Below the pieces are notes generated by a model. The model searched no databases, had not been told where the DNA came from, and worked only from the letters and a program-made list of their open reading frames with translations. Positions 57,603 to 64,000 of a DNA stretch of 64,000 bases are shown one piece after another (the first letter of the stretch is position 1; each line of letters starts with the position of its first letter). The stretch is from Oleiphilus messinensis (GTDB lineage: Bacteria; Pseudomonadota; Gammaproteobacteria; Pseudomonadales; Oleiphilaceae). A program made the position numbers and the translations under genes. The stretch is from assembly GCF_002162375.1 (NCBI RefSeq), contig NZ_CP021425.1, positions 4,047,001-4,111,000 on the forward strand, written 5' to 3'.

Positions 57603-58304
57603 ATGCAGGGATCCCAGACCGGCAATGCTAATCCGAACTCATTTCGTGAGCGAGAACTACGCTGCTTCATTGGACTCTCTGTGCCCAACCCGGTTCGCAA
57701 AATATTGCACCGGGAGTGTCTGGCCATTCAAGGGCAGTCACAGTTTCAACACTTCAAGTGGCTGAAAAAACAAAACTACCATTTAACACTGCATTTTTTG
57801 GGTGAACTCCCCATCGGAACAGTACAAATACTGAAACAGGAATTAAAGTGGCCGCGACTACTGGATCAACCCTTTGATCTGGAAATAGACAGCATTGGTG
57901 GCTTCCCAACAAAGAGCAGTAGTCGCTTCCTGGTCGCCAGGGTCAAACAAAACACCGAGCTACGAGCACTGTTCGATCGCATACAGGAAAAGATGATTGA
58001 TCTTGGACTGCAAAGTGGCAGCCCCGAACCTCGCCCGCACATCACACTGGGACGTTTAAAACGAGGCTTCAAGGCAGGCAGGCTGAAAGAGATTTCCGCG
58101 CCTGAACTAAAATTTACAATTGACGAATTCCACCTGTTCAGAAGTACACTGACACCAGAAGGCTCCATGTACGAAATTCTGGATACCTTCCGCCCGAATG
58201 ATACCGAGCCAAGTACTCGATTCCAGTCTCCAACCGCCGGCTATGACGACAGTCTGGATGAAGAGGAGCTAGTCGATGACCCTGACTTGGATCTTAATGG
58301 TTAG
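57603..58304 (+). CDS. thpR: RNA 2',3'-cyclic phosphodiesterase (2'-5' RNA ligase family)
   Basis: 233 residues. Two HxTx motifs form the active site: HLTLHFLGEL and HITLGRLKRG. The family is usually about 180 residues; this one has about 20 extra residues at the N-terminus before RCFIGLSVP and an acidic tail of about 35 residues (SLDEEELVDDPDLDLNG). The ATG may be further downstream if the N-terminal extension is not used. Confidence 0.9.
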   Translation: MQGSQTGNANPNSFRERELRCFIGLSVPNPVRKILHRECLAIQGQSQFQHFKWLKKQNYHLTLHFLGELPIGTVQILKQELKWPRLLDQPFDLEIDSIGGFPTKSSSRFLVARVKQNTELRALFDRIQEKMIDLGLQSGSPEPRPHITLGRLKRGFKAGRLKEISAPELKFTIDEFHLFRSTLTPEGSMYEILDTFRPNDTEPSTRFQSPTAGYDDSLDEEELVDDPDLDLNG

Positions 58305-58326
58305 GGCCTGTTAGGACTTATTCAAG

Positions 58327-58722
58327 TCACTCTACAATAAGCTTACCCGCCATGCCCCGCTCCTGGTGGCTGGCAAAAAACAGAAGCTGCTTACTGCAAT
58401 GGAATGCAAATTGACCCCGTTTTGCAGGAACAATTTCAATCGTTTCAGATCCTTTTGGACTGACGCTCACCTCGATATTCAGGCCAGCCGCTTCATCGAT
58501 GAGCACAAAATCATGAGGCGTCATCATGTCTGTATTTGTTAACTTCAAAATAACAGGCTGACCGGCCTTTACATGAATCTCTGCTGGATCAAACTGATAA
58601 TCCCCCAACTTTATTTCAATCGTATCAGCCCCTTCATTCTGATCATTTGCAGCCAGAACACTGCCGACCATCATCAGAGTCATCGCGCAAACCCATCCTT
58701 TAAACCACTGGTAGCGATTCAT
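58327..58722 (-). CDS. Periplasmic cupredoxin
   Basis: 131 residues with a signal peptide (MTLMMVGSVLAA). Single cupredoxin fold. Likely type 1 copper ligands are His in MTPHDFVLI, then Cys, His and Met in FHCSKQLLFFASHQERGMAG. The Cys-to-His spacing is nine residues, longer than in plastocyanin or azurin. Probably an electron carrier or copper-binding protein. Divergent from the NarK gene, but no functional link is proven. Confidence 0.82.
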   Translation of the reverse strand: MNRYQWFKGWVCAMTLMMVGSVLAANDQNEGADTIEIKLGDYQFDPAEIHVKAGQPVILKLTNTDMMTPHDFVLIDEAAGLNIEVSVSPKGSETIEIVPAKRGQFAFHCSKQLLFFASHQERGMAGKLIVE

Positions 58723-58827
58723 ACTTTAATCTCCTTAAGTTCAATTTTAATAGAACGGTGTGTAAACCATACGTTTTTTAACATTCACAGACCCTAGAAG
58801 AGTACGCCTGAAAGTACCTATATTAGC

Positions 58828-58842
58828 TTGAGCGCAGCTCAA
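58828..58842. repeat. Palindrome TTGAGC-GCA-GCTCAA
   Basis: Perfect 6-bp half-sites around a three-base centre in the cupredoxin/NarK intergenic region. It looks like an operator, but I cannot assign a regulator; the half-sites differ from FNR (TTGAT). Confidence 0.4.
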
Positions 58843-58901
58843 TTACGCGTTCCCACGAAAAAGAATCCAATTTGTCTTAAAACAAATCAAAATGACACAT
58901 C

Positions 58902-58918
58902 TGCACCATTTTGGTGCT
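58902..58918. promoter_or_regulatory. NtrC-type enhancer site
   Basis: TGCACCATTTTGGTGCT matches the NtrC consensus TGCAC-N7-GTGCA in all but the last base, with the correct seven-base spacing. It lies about 185 bp upstream of the expected transcription start, a normal enhancer distance. It indicates control by nitrogen limitation. Confidence 0.65.
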
Positions 58919-59076
58919 TTTGGATGAACAAAGCAATATCAATGCGATTGGCGCACCCTTTTAAATCACCTAAAAATAGATTAACGCACCAACTAAAAAC
59001 ATTTCCATAAAAAAAAGATATAAAATAAATCCACAGCACAAACCTATATCATTGTTATATATACCTTAATTCATTT

Positions 59077-59094
59077 TAGGCCCAGCCATTGCTA
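59077..59094 (+). promoter_or_regulatory. Sigma54 (-24/-12) promoter of the nitrate transporter gene
   Basis: AGGCCCAGCCATTGCT has GG at 59079-59080 and GC at 59091-59092, ten bases apart, and matches TGGCACRNNNNTTGCW at 14 of 16 positions. Transcription should start near 59104, giving a 32-base leader before the ATG at 59136. Together with the NtrC site upstream it forms a complete RpoN/NtrC control unit. Confidence 0.65.
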
Positions 59095-59135
59095 ATCCAA
59101 GAGCAAGCAATTCAATTAATCAGGAGAGTTCATCA

Positions 59136-60605
59136 ATGTCCTCAGAAAACCTCAACATACTGAATGTTTCGGATCCCAAGATCCGCACATTGCATGTGTC
59201 ATGGGTCGCCTTCTTCATCACCTTTGTCGTGTGGTTTAACCACGCACCACTGCTGGCCTTCATGAAAGAAGCGTTTGATTTGACCGACCAACAATTAAAG
59301 GCTTTGATGATCTTGAACGTCGCAATGACAATCCCTGCAAGGATTATTGTGGGGATGCTGGTTGATAAATTTGGCCCTCGACTGATTTACAGCGGCTTGT
59401 TGATGGCGGCAGGTCTCATGTGTGGCGCTTTCGCCATGGCGAACAGTTATGAGCAATTGGCGTTATTCCGATTCCTCATGGGCTTTACCGGCGCAGGATT
59501 CGTTATCGGCATACGATTGGTGAGCGAATGGTTCCCGGCTAAAACAGTAGGGATAGCAGAAGGAATTTATGGTGGCTGGGGTAATTTTGGCTCCGCTGCT
59601 GCCGCCATGACGTTGCCTACATTAGCATTAATGTATGGCGGTGAGGACGGCTGGCGCTATGCACTGCTGAGTACCGGCGTAGTCGCTTTTCTCTATGGTA
59701 TATTTTTCTACCGTGTTGCACGCAATACACCCAAAGGGTCTACCTATTTCAAACCTAAGAAAAGCGGTGGCCTGGAAGTAACCTCCAAAAAAGACTTTTA
59801 CTTTTTGCTGGCCATGAACGTGCCAATGTATATCGCACTTGCCGTTTTGACCTGGAAACTTGGTCCGGAAAACCTGGGCCTGCTCAGCAACACTGCCTGT
59901 AATGCACTCTATGCTGGATTGGTCGCGCTGTTCGTCTTTCAGACCAGTCAAATTTATAAAGTAAACAAAGAAAACCTCACTCACGGTGTACCCGAGATTC
60001 AACAATACAAGTTCAAACAGGTTGCCATCCTGAACTGGTCTTACTTTGTAACATTCGGTTCTGAATTGGCTGTTGTTTCCATGCTTCCTCTTTTCTTCAT
60101 GGACACATTCGAGCTTGACCCTGTAAAAGCAGGATTGCTGGCGTCCGGTTTTGCATTCATGAACCTTGCTGCACGTCCTGGCGGAGGCTGGATGAGTGAT
60201 AAGTTCGGCCGTAAAAAATCACTTTCTATTCTGATCGCCGGCCTTGCTGTGGGCTACATGGTATTAAGTCAAATCGATAGCACCTGGATGATTGCTGCTG
60301 CAGTTGTTGCAACAATGTGCTGTTCATTCTTTGTTCAGGCCGGTGAAGGCGCAGTATTCGCAATGGTACCACTGGTGCAACGTCGTATGACCGGGCAAAT
60401 TGCCGGAATGACAGGCGCTTATGGTAACGTTGGTGCGGTAACATTCCTGACCGTGTTGTCATTCGTAGATACATCAACCTTCTTTATGTTCATTGCAGGT
60501 GCGGCAGCAGTATGCTTTGTATTTGCACAATTCCTGGAAGAGCCGGAAGGCCACATGGCAGAAGTCCTGGAAGATGGTTCTGTAGAGCTGATCAAAGTGA
60601 ATTGA
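59136..60605 (+). CDS. NarK-type nitrate/nitrite MFS transporter
   Basis: 489 residues, twelve membrane helices, nitrate/nitrite porter (NNP) branch of the major facilitators. [18 protein letters not shown] is the first helix with the substrate-binding Phe/Trp region. [15 protein letters not shown] and [17 protein letters not shown] are the Gly-rich NNP signatures in the two halves, and [13 protein letters not shown] is the MFS loop motif. AGGAGAG precedes the ATG. NtrC/sigma54 control suggests uptake for nitrogen assimilation. No nitrate reductase lies nearby. Confidence 0.93.
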   Translation: MSSENLNILNVSDPKIRTLHVSWVAFFITFVVWFNHAPLLAFMKEAFDLTDQQLKALMILNVAMTIPARIIVGMLVDKFGPRLIYSGLLMAAGLMCGAFAMANSYEQLALFRFLMGFTGAGFVIGIRLVSEWFPAKTVGIAEGIYGGWGNFGSAAAAMTLPTLALMYGGEDGWRYALLSTGVVAFLYGIFFYRVARNTPKGSTYFKPKKSGGLEVTSKKDFYFLLAMNVPMYIALAVLTWKLGPENLGLLSNTACNALYAGLVALFVFQTSQIYKVNKENLTHGVPEIQQYKFKQVAILNWSYFVTFGSELAVVSMLPLFFMDTFELDPVKAGLLASGFAFMNLAARPGGGWMSDKFGRKKSLSILIAGLAVGYMVLSQIDSTWMIAAAVVATMCCSFFVQAGEGAVFAMVPLVQRRMTGQIAGMTGAYGNVGAVTFLTVLSFVDTSTFFMFIAGAAAVCFVFAQFLEEPEGHMAEVLEDGSVELIKVN

Positions 60606-60632
60606 TCAAATTGAACGAATCAGGTTCACTAT

Positions 60633-60663
60633 AAAAAAAACCGGGGCTCGCCCCGGTTTTTTT
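60633..60663. terminator. Bidirectional Rho-independent terminator
   Basis: AAAAAAACCGGGG, loop CTCG, CCCCGGTTTTTTT between the convergent genes ending at 60605 and 60678. Confidence 0.95.
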
Positions 60664-60677
60664 GATTAAAGCACCTA

Positions 60678-61274
60678 TTATTCGAACCGCCTCAGGTTAT
60701 CTTGGAGTGCTGGCACGACATCTTGTTCAAACCACGGGTTCCGCTTCAACCAAAGCGTATTACGAGGCGAAGGATGGGGTAATGGGAAAAAGCCGGAAGA
60801 GATGTACTCATCAAAACATCTTACGGTATCGGTTAAAGTTGCTTTACGACGCGCCCCCAAATACCACTTCTGAGCATATTGCCCCACCAGCAGCGTCAGT
60901 TCAATATTTGGAAGTTGCGCCAACAATGCCCCGTGCCAAGTATCGGCACAGATTGGAGGTGGCGGCAAATCACCGCTCTTCCCCTTTCCGGGATAACAAA
61001 ATGCAGCAGGAATAATGGCAACATGACACTCATCATAGAATGACTTTTTATCGAGATTACACCACAACCTTAACCGATCACCACTCGGATCGTTCCAGGG
61101 AATTCCGGTCAAATGAACTTTTTTTCCAGGAGCTTGGCCAACGATTAACAATCTTGCGGTAGCTGAAGCACGCAGGACCGGTCGAGGTTCAAGATGAGCT
61201 TCACAGAGCCGACACTCACGAATGCTCGATAAAAGCTCGGGCAACTGCACATCTGTCGCAATAATTTTGCTCAT
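60678..61274 (-). CDS. Uracil-DNA glycosylase-superfamily protein
   Basis: 198 residues. The N-terminal CRLCEAHLEPRPV has two Cys residues as in iron-sulfur or zinc UDG groups. LLIVGQAPGKKVHLTGIPWN is the water-activating motif 1 (GxAPG). The C-terminal PLPHPSPRNTLWLKRNPWF is motif 2 (HPSPRN). The family is clear; which bases it removes is not. Confidence 0.88.
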   Translation of the reverse strand: MSKIIATDVQLPELLSSIRECRLCEAHLEPRPVLRASATARLLIVGQAPGKKVHLTGIPWNDPSGDRLRLWCNLDKKSFYDECHVAIIPAAFCYPGKGKSGDLPPPPICADTWHGALLAQLPNIELTLLVGQYAQKWYLGARRKATLTDTVRCFDEYISSGFFPLPHPSPRNTLWLKRNPWFEQDVVPALQDNLRRFE

Positions 61275-61330
61275 AATAGACCCAGATAGTCAAAACAATT
61301 GCACAAAATACAACCACCCCAAAGCGTCAG

Positions 61331-61699
61331 TCAGGCGTGATTAGACTCGGAGCAAATGCGGTCAAAGCGCCTGATAATGGCAAGAATCGTCTCACAAGCC
61401 ACGGGAGAATGGGGGTTAACGGGGTTAAGTCGAAAATACTCCTCAGCATAAGACGCTATGTTACTCTTACCCGGCAAAGGCAGCCCTTGCTCCACAATGC
61501 TCGTCAATCTTGGCAGAAAAACAAACTGGATCAATTCGGGAAAACTCAGCTTGTCCACGCAAAAGGGTAATTGGCTTTGTAAAGCCTCAGGAGCCGGAGC
61601 TACATCTGTCCAAATTTGGGCTCCACGCAACGCAGCGCAAAGCTCCAAGGAAATATCTGCAACGTCGACATGACGAAGCGTACTCTGGTTCATCTTCAT
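61331..61699 (-). CDS. YqcC-like (DUF446) protein
   Basis: 122 residues, cytosolic, all-helical. The central stretch LPFCVDKLSFPELIQFVFLP, followed by RLTSIVEQGLPLPGKSNI, matches E. coli YqcC (FFMDTMEPLEWLQWVLIPR..PLPG). Function unknown. It lies between ParA and the UDG-like gene, all on the minus strand. Confidence 0.8.
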   Translation of the reverse strand: MKMNQSTLRHVDVADISLELCAALRGAQIWTDVAPAPEALQSQLPFCVDKLSFPELIQFVFLPRLTSIVEQGLPLPGKSNIASYAEEYFRLNPVNPHSPVACETILAIIRRFDRICSESNHA

Positions 61700-61759
61700 A
61701 TTGTTACCAAGTCGAACCTCAGGAGAACCAAACGGCGGAACATTAGATTTCGAAGGGTA

Positions 61760-62551
61760 TTACAAGGCTTCCAGTTCAACTTTCTCACCTTGTAAAACTC
61801 GATGTAAATCGATGAACTGTTGCGTCAACTTATGCTTGGGCGCCATGTGCAAGAGTGGTTGCCGCGCCTGATGGGACTCTTTCATTTTAATGGAAGAAGA
61901 CAATCTAACCGGCAATACAGGCAATCCCTCATCCAACAATTCCTGAATCAACTGTCTAGGTAAACTAGCCTGTGTTTGATATTGATTCGCAATAATACCT
62001 TCTATTTGCAGTCCTTTGTTGTGATCTTGCTGAAGATCCTGAATTTCACCAATAATGGAATACAGCGCTTGTCGAGAAAAATCATCACAATCAAAGGGTA
62101 TCAGACAGGTGTCCGCGGCTATCAGTGCCGAACGGGTGTAAAAATTCAGTGCCGGTGCCGTATCGATATAAATTCGATCAAAAGATTCTTCAAGTTTCTG
62201 CAAAGCTTCCTTCAATTTGTAAATTTTGTGCTTGGTTTCCAACTTACGTTCCAGAAAATCCAATTCCGGATGCGAGGGCATAACAAACAAGTCTTGATAG
62301 GCTGTGGCATGGATAAAATCTTCGGGCTTTTTGTTGAAAATATTAAACGCGACCGTTTGTTCGAAGAAGTCAGCTACCGTATCACTCAATTCTGCCGAGG
62401 CCTTTCCGGTGAGGTATTGAGTACTGTTCCCTTGAGGATCCAGATCCACAACCAGTGTTTTCAAACCCTCATTTGCGCTGATCGCCGCCAAATTACAGGT
62501 AATGCTGGACTTACCCACACCACCTTTTTGATTAAATATGACTCGACGCAT
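61760..62551 (-). CDS. ParA-family ATPase (chromosomal, no ParB beside it)
   Basis: 263 residues. The deviant Walker A KGGVGKSS lies at 9-16 ([18 protein letters not shown]), and [12 protein letters not shown] gives the Walker A' Asp; [11 protein letters not shown] is Walker B. No helix-turn-helix precedes the ATPase and no parB or centromere-like repeat follows, so this is an orphan ParA-type positioning ATPase rather than a partition locus. Located between hda and the YqcC-like gene. Confidence 0.88.
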   Translation of the reverse strand: MRRVIFNQKGGVGKSSITCNLAAISANEGLKTLVVDLDPQGNSTQYLTGKASAELSDTVADFFEQTVAFNIFNKKPEDFIHATAYQDLFVMPSHPELDFLERKLETKHKIYKLKEALQKLEESFDRIYIDTAPALNFYTRSALIAADTCLIPFDCDDFSRQALYSIIGEIQDLQQDHNKGLQIEGIIANQYQTQASLPRQLIQELLDEGLPVLPVRLSSSIKMKESHQARQPLLHMAPKHKLTQQFIDLHRVLQGEKVELEAL

Positions 62552-62705
62552 AGACCCCCCCTATTTTTGTCTGTTATATCGGCTTTATTTTTTATTTAGC
62601 CAGTATCGGCTTTTCTACTATTTTTTAAGATTGATGCCCGGCCATTATTGCTTAGATGCTCACCGGAGCCTGTGATAAATATCTCGCTCAAACCCGCGTT
62701 CTCGT

Positions 62706-63413
62706 CTACCAGCCCAGGCTTTGTTTCACGAAAGGGACTGTCAACTTTCGCTTGGCAGACAATGATACATCATCAAGTTTCTGCAATACATGCAAAAGAT
62801 CGCCAAGACTTCGCTGGCTGCGCCGCATGATAAACGTCATCACCTCTTCAGTTACCTCGAGACCACGTAATCGGGCCCGAAACTGAAATATCTCAGCTTT
62901 TTGGTGTTCATCTGGCTCCAGAAGGCGAAGCCCAACCCCATGTTGCAATCGGGACTTCAAATCAGCAAGCTGGCAGTTCAGCTGGGTGACTGCACATGCA
63001 CTGGAAATAAGAAGTGTTTTGCCACTATCCTTGAGTCGGTTGTAGAGCGTAAATAAACCCAGCTCCCATTCGGGATCCCCCAAAAGAATTTCGACGTCAT
63101 CAACACAAACCAGATCCAACGTCTCGCAACCTTGCAATATCTCAACCTCAAGCCGAATCAACTCTCGGGCAGGAAAATAAATTGCTCGCATACCGCGCTG
63201 ACTTGCATCATGGCAAGCGGCTTGAAGCAAATGAGTTTTGCCAGAACTGTTTGCTCCAAATAAAAAATATACATCTCCTTTATCAACCTCCCACATCCCA
63301 TTGAGCATGCTTAAAACCATCTCATTGCCCTTGGCCAAGAAATTCGCGAATGTATCTTCATCACGAATTGCGAGGGGAAGTGATAACTGTTCAAGGGAGA
63401 ATAGATCAACCAT
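62706..63413 (-). CDS. hda: DnaA-related regulator Hda
   Basis: AAA+ protein that promotes hydrolysis of DnaA-ATP with the sliding clamp, limiting replication starts. 235 residues from the ATG 63413 (MVDLFSLEQLSLPL); a GTG six codons earlier is possible. The N-terminal LEQLSLPL is a clamp-binding motif of the QLxLP type. Walker A reads FGANSSGKTHLLQA; DLVCVDDVEILLG is Walker B. The C-terminal lid (RSLGDLLHVLQKLDDVSL) matches DnaA domain III. Confidence 0.93.
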   Translation of the reverse strand: MVDLFSLEQLSLPLAIRDEDTFANFLAKGNEMVLSMLNGMWEVDKGDVYFLFGANSSGKTHLLQAACHDASQRGMRAIYFPARELIRLEVEILQGCETLDLVCVDDVEILLGDPEWELGLFTLYNRLKDSGKTLLISSACAVTQLNCQLADLKSRLQHGVGLRLLEPDEHQKAEIFQFRARLRGLEVTEEVMTFIMRRSQRSLGDLLHVLQKLDDVSLSAKRKLTVPFVKQSLGW

Positions 63414-63502
63414 TAAATTACAACTTGTCACTCAAAATCCAACATCATCACTGGACCGCTGTTCACGATTAATGACAACGATCAATATACTCCGGGCAAA
63501 TA

Positions 63503-64000
63503 TCATGTCTTACCTGCATCAGTGCCAGAAACAGCTTCGGTAATCGTTTTTCTCGACCAAACCCAAACATACTGCACTCCACTGGCGACACAGAGTATTG
63601 CCACCAGCCACTGGCCCCAATAGGCAGTTTTTTCCGGCATTGGCAACCCAGCCAATGAAATGATCACAACCAGAACAAAGGTAATTTGCGCCAACGTACT
63701 CAACTTCCCTAACCTGGAAGGTGCCATTTGAATCGTCCCTACGGTATACCGATAATAGACACCACCACAAACAATCACGACATCGCGAGCAAAAACCAGC
63801 ACAGTCAACCAAAGTGCTATTTTCCCTAAAAAAGTCAATGCAATGAATGCAGAGACTAATAGAAGCTTGTCCGCCAAAGGGTCCACAATTGCCCCCAATC
63901 GACTCTTCCATTCAAATTTACGAGCCAGAAACCCATCTATGGCATCTGTAAGACCTGCCACAAAGAACAAGGCCAGCGCCTGTCGATAATATTCACTGTA
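63503..64000 (-). CDS. CDP-alcohol phosphatidyltransferase (N-terminus cut by window end)
   Basis: 166 codons visible; the gene continues past 64000, where the frame reads YSEYYRQALALFFVAG. The catalytic signature is complete: TDAIDGFLAR then GAIVDPLADK (D-x2-DG-x2-AR-x8-G-x3-D-x3-D). Four further membrane helices follow. It joins an alcohol to a phosphatidyl group, like PgsA; the product is not known. It lies 89 bp upstream of hda. Confidence 0.92.
   Translation of the reverse strand, partial: YSEYYRQALALFFVAGLTDAIDGFLARKFEWKSRLGAIVDPLADKLLLVSAFIALTFLGKIALWLTVLVFARDVVIVCGGVYYRYTVGTIQMAPSRLGKLSTLAQITFVLVVIISLAGLPMPEKTAYWGQWLVAILCVASGVQYVWVWSRKTITEAVSGTDAGKT

Noticed and set aside
58828..58842. 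FNR box before the nitrate transporter
   Set aside because: TTGAGCGCAGCTCAA is a clean palindrome but not TTGAT-N4-ATCAA; no regulator assigned.
61760..62551. Plasmid partition locus
   Set aside because: ParA lacks ParB and parS-like repeats and lies among housekeeping genes (hda, UDG-like, YqcC-like).

Overview
The window reads as a chromosome segment of a marine-type gammaproteobacterium of the Marinobacter/Oleiphilus/Hahella kind. Reasons: the polar-flagellum order (FliT-like, fleQ, fleS, fleR, fliE, fliF, fliG), a Na+-pumping oxaloacetate decarboxylase operon, the alaS-lysC-csrA-tRNA-Ser-tRNA-Arg string, the pepA-holC-valS string with lptF/lptG divergent, and many long chemosensory and c-di-GMP signalling proteins. 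The genus is an inference from gene content and order. I see no insertion sequences, phage genes or CRISPR.

Layout. 1-6000 (minus): fliG start, fliF, fliE, fleR, fleS, with sigma54-type promoters before fliE and fleS. 6200-6330: seven 17-bp tandem repeats. 6374-9928 (plus): a three-gene lysine/2-aminoadipate catabolic operon lying between the flagellar regulators. 9991-12067 (minus): fleQ and a FliT-like chaperone. 12434-12670: a possible 56-codon ORF running into a second 17-bp repeat array. 12821-16241 (minus): oadB, oadA, oadG. 16830-17140: two tRNA-Arg and one tRNA-Ser. 17200-21627 (minus): csrA, lysC, alaS. 21860-27155 (minus): a YfiR-like periplasmic protein, a hybrid kinase with Hpt, and a REC-REC-GGDEF cyclase. 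27337-31677: AraC regulator, divergent solute-binding-like protein, DUF5610-type protein, RDD membrane protein. 31723-41399: lptG/lptF, pepA, holC, a hypothetical, valS, a PanE-like reductase, a PduO-type adenosyltransferase. 41463-49940: a non-canonical chemosensory-like cluster. 50141-57419: ROK kinase, syd, ampE, ampD, DUF1631, membrane-anchored retropepsin-like protease, nadC. 57603-64000: thpR, a cupredoxin, a NarK-type nitrate transporter behind an NtrC site and a sigma54 promoter, a UDG-like protein, a YqcC-like protein, ParA, hda, and a CDP-alcohol phosphatidyltransferase cut by the window end.

How the genes work together. FleQ is expected to drive fleSR, and FleR to drive fliE-fliF-fliG, through sigma54; the -24/-12 elements found fit this and move the fleS start downstream. 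The lysine operon can take lysine-derived semialdehyde through 2-aminoadipate to 2-oxoadipate and 2-hydroxyglutarate. The YfiR-like/kinase/GGDEF operon looks like a periplasm-to-c-di-GMP relay.

The best candidate for an undescribed system is 41463-49940. It holds a large membrane kinase with GAF, Hpt and CheA-type ATPase domains but no CheW-like or receiver domain. Beside it lie a short membrane protein with only the tip of an MCP signalling domain, two CheX-like proteins that share a C-terminal SGELE(L/F)F tail, a single-domain CheY and a full-length MCP. No CheW, CheR or CheB lies nearby.
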